A stretch of DNA of 13,607 nt from HGM13233 sp900762805 (GTDB taxonomy: Bacteria; Bacillota; Clostridia; Oscillospirales; Ruminococcaceae), in the NCBI GenBank assembly GCA_937993755.1, contig CALKMA010000021.1, forward strand, positions 1-13,607, given 5' to 3'. Shown here piece by piece: positions 13,395 to 13,607 of this stretch (positions are counted from its first letter, which is position 1; each line of letters begins with the position of its first letter). Position numbers and translations under genes: made by a program. The notes beneath the pieces are model-generated. The model was not told the DNA's origin. It saw only the letters and a program-made list of their open reading frames with translations, and did not search any database.

Positions 13395-13607
13395 GCAGCC
13401 GGCCCCCTTCGGAGCAGCAAAGCAGCAGGTCTTATGCCGGCGAAAGCCGCCAGCCGAAGGATTCCTTTGACCGCCGGGCCGGAGAGCATGGCCTTCCGGC
13501 CGGGCAGCTGAAGCGAGCCGCGAGGGGCGGCCGTCATCGGAAGGAAAGAACAAAACAAATAAAAGAACATTCTCAATAGGCGGGGCGGCTGTCGGAAACG
13601 GAGGATT
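13395..13607. other. 3' intergenic stretch ending in a ribosome-binding-site-like motif
   Basis: No terminator with a T-run is visible after the surface protein. GGCCGGA/TCCGGCC (around 13478-13502) is an inverted repeat without a T-tail. The last bases read CGGAGGATT, a good Shine-Dalgarno site, so a plus-strand gene probably begins just beyond the window and may be read from the same transcript. Confidence 0.4.

Noticed and set aside
12585..13553. 322-codon minus-strand ORF opposite the LPETG protein
   Set aside because: It mirrors a gene with signal peptide, repeats and sorting signal; no family features of its own.

Overview
The window looks like chromosomal DNA of a Gram-positive Firmicute, most likely a GC-rich gut clostridium of the Oscillospiraceae/Ruminococcaceae kind. 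This is inference; there is no rRNA or other taxonomic marker. The supporting signs are a T-box leader in front of seryl-tRNA synthetase, sigma-A promoters with 17-bp spacers, strong Shine-Dalgarno sites, a 3D/G5-domain wall protein, an LPXTG surface protein and a YoaP-type acetyltransferase. I see no prophage, transposase, CRISPR array, rRNA or tRNA.

Layout. (1) 1-854: the 3' part of a lipoprotein gene (+) whose stop codon lies inside its own terminator. (2) 999-3178, minus strand: a tightly packed run read right to left. It holds a possible 48-aa membrane peptide, a short uncertain ORF, a membrane protein broken by two opposite homopolymer indels, a YoaP-like acetyltransferase and a second GNAT acetyltransferase. 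Two junctions are 4-nt ATGA overlaps, which argues for one operon that is partly decayed or mis-sequenced. (3) 3330-4940, minus: serS with a complete T-box leader (specifier UCC, antiterminator, terminator) behind a consensus promoter. (4) 4964-6319, minus: a two-gene unit, DUF937 protein then YegP-like protein, with its own promoter and terminator. (5) 6320-7144: an apparently non-coding GC-rich region holding several perfect inverted repeats and five tandem copies of a 68-bp unit. (6) 7145-9118, plus: ttcA, whose predicted transcription start falls on the A of its ATG, overlapping a G5/3D-domain wall hydrolase. (7) 9430-10718, plus: a divergent secernin/C69-type protein closed by a near-perfect terminator. 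(8) 10740-13394, plus: an AT-richer block with a promoter, a leader of about 330 nt that ends in a strong terminator just before the start codon, and a 731-aa LPETG surface protein with four Ig-like repeats and two Cys/His modules. The window ends on a ribosome-binding-site-like GGAGG, so another plus-strand gene probably starts just outside.

The serS, ttcA and wall genes are housekeeping in nature. The less ordinary parts are the frameshifted operon, the 68-bp repeat array, the SerS whose active-site motifs resemble the archaeal type, the leaderless ttcA promoter, the secernin-like protein lacking its usual N-terminal motif, and the attenuator-like leader of the surface protein.
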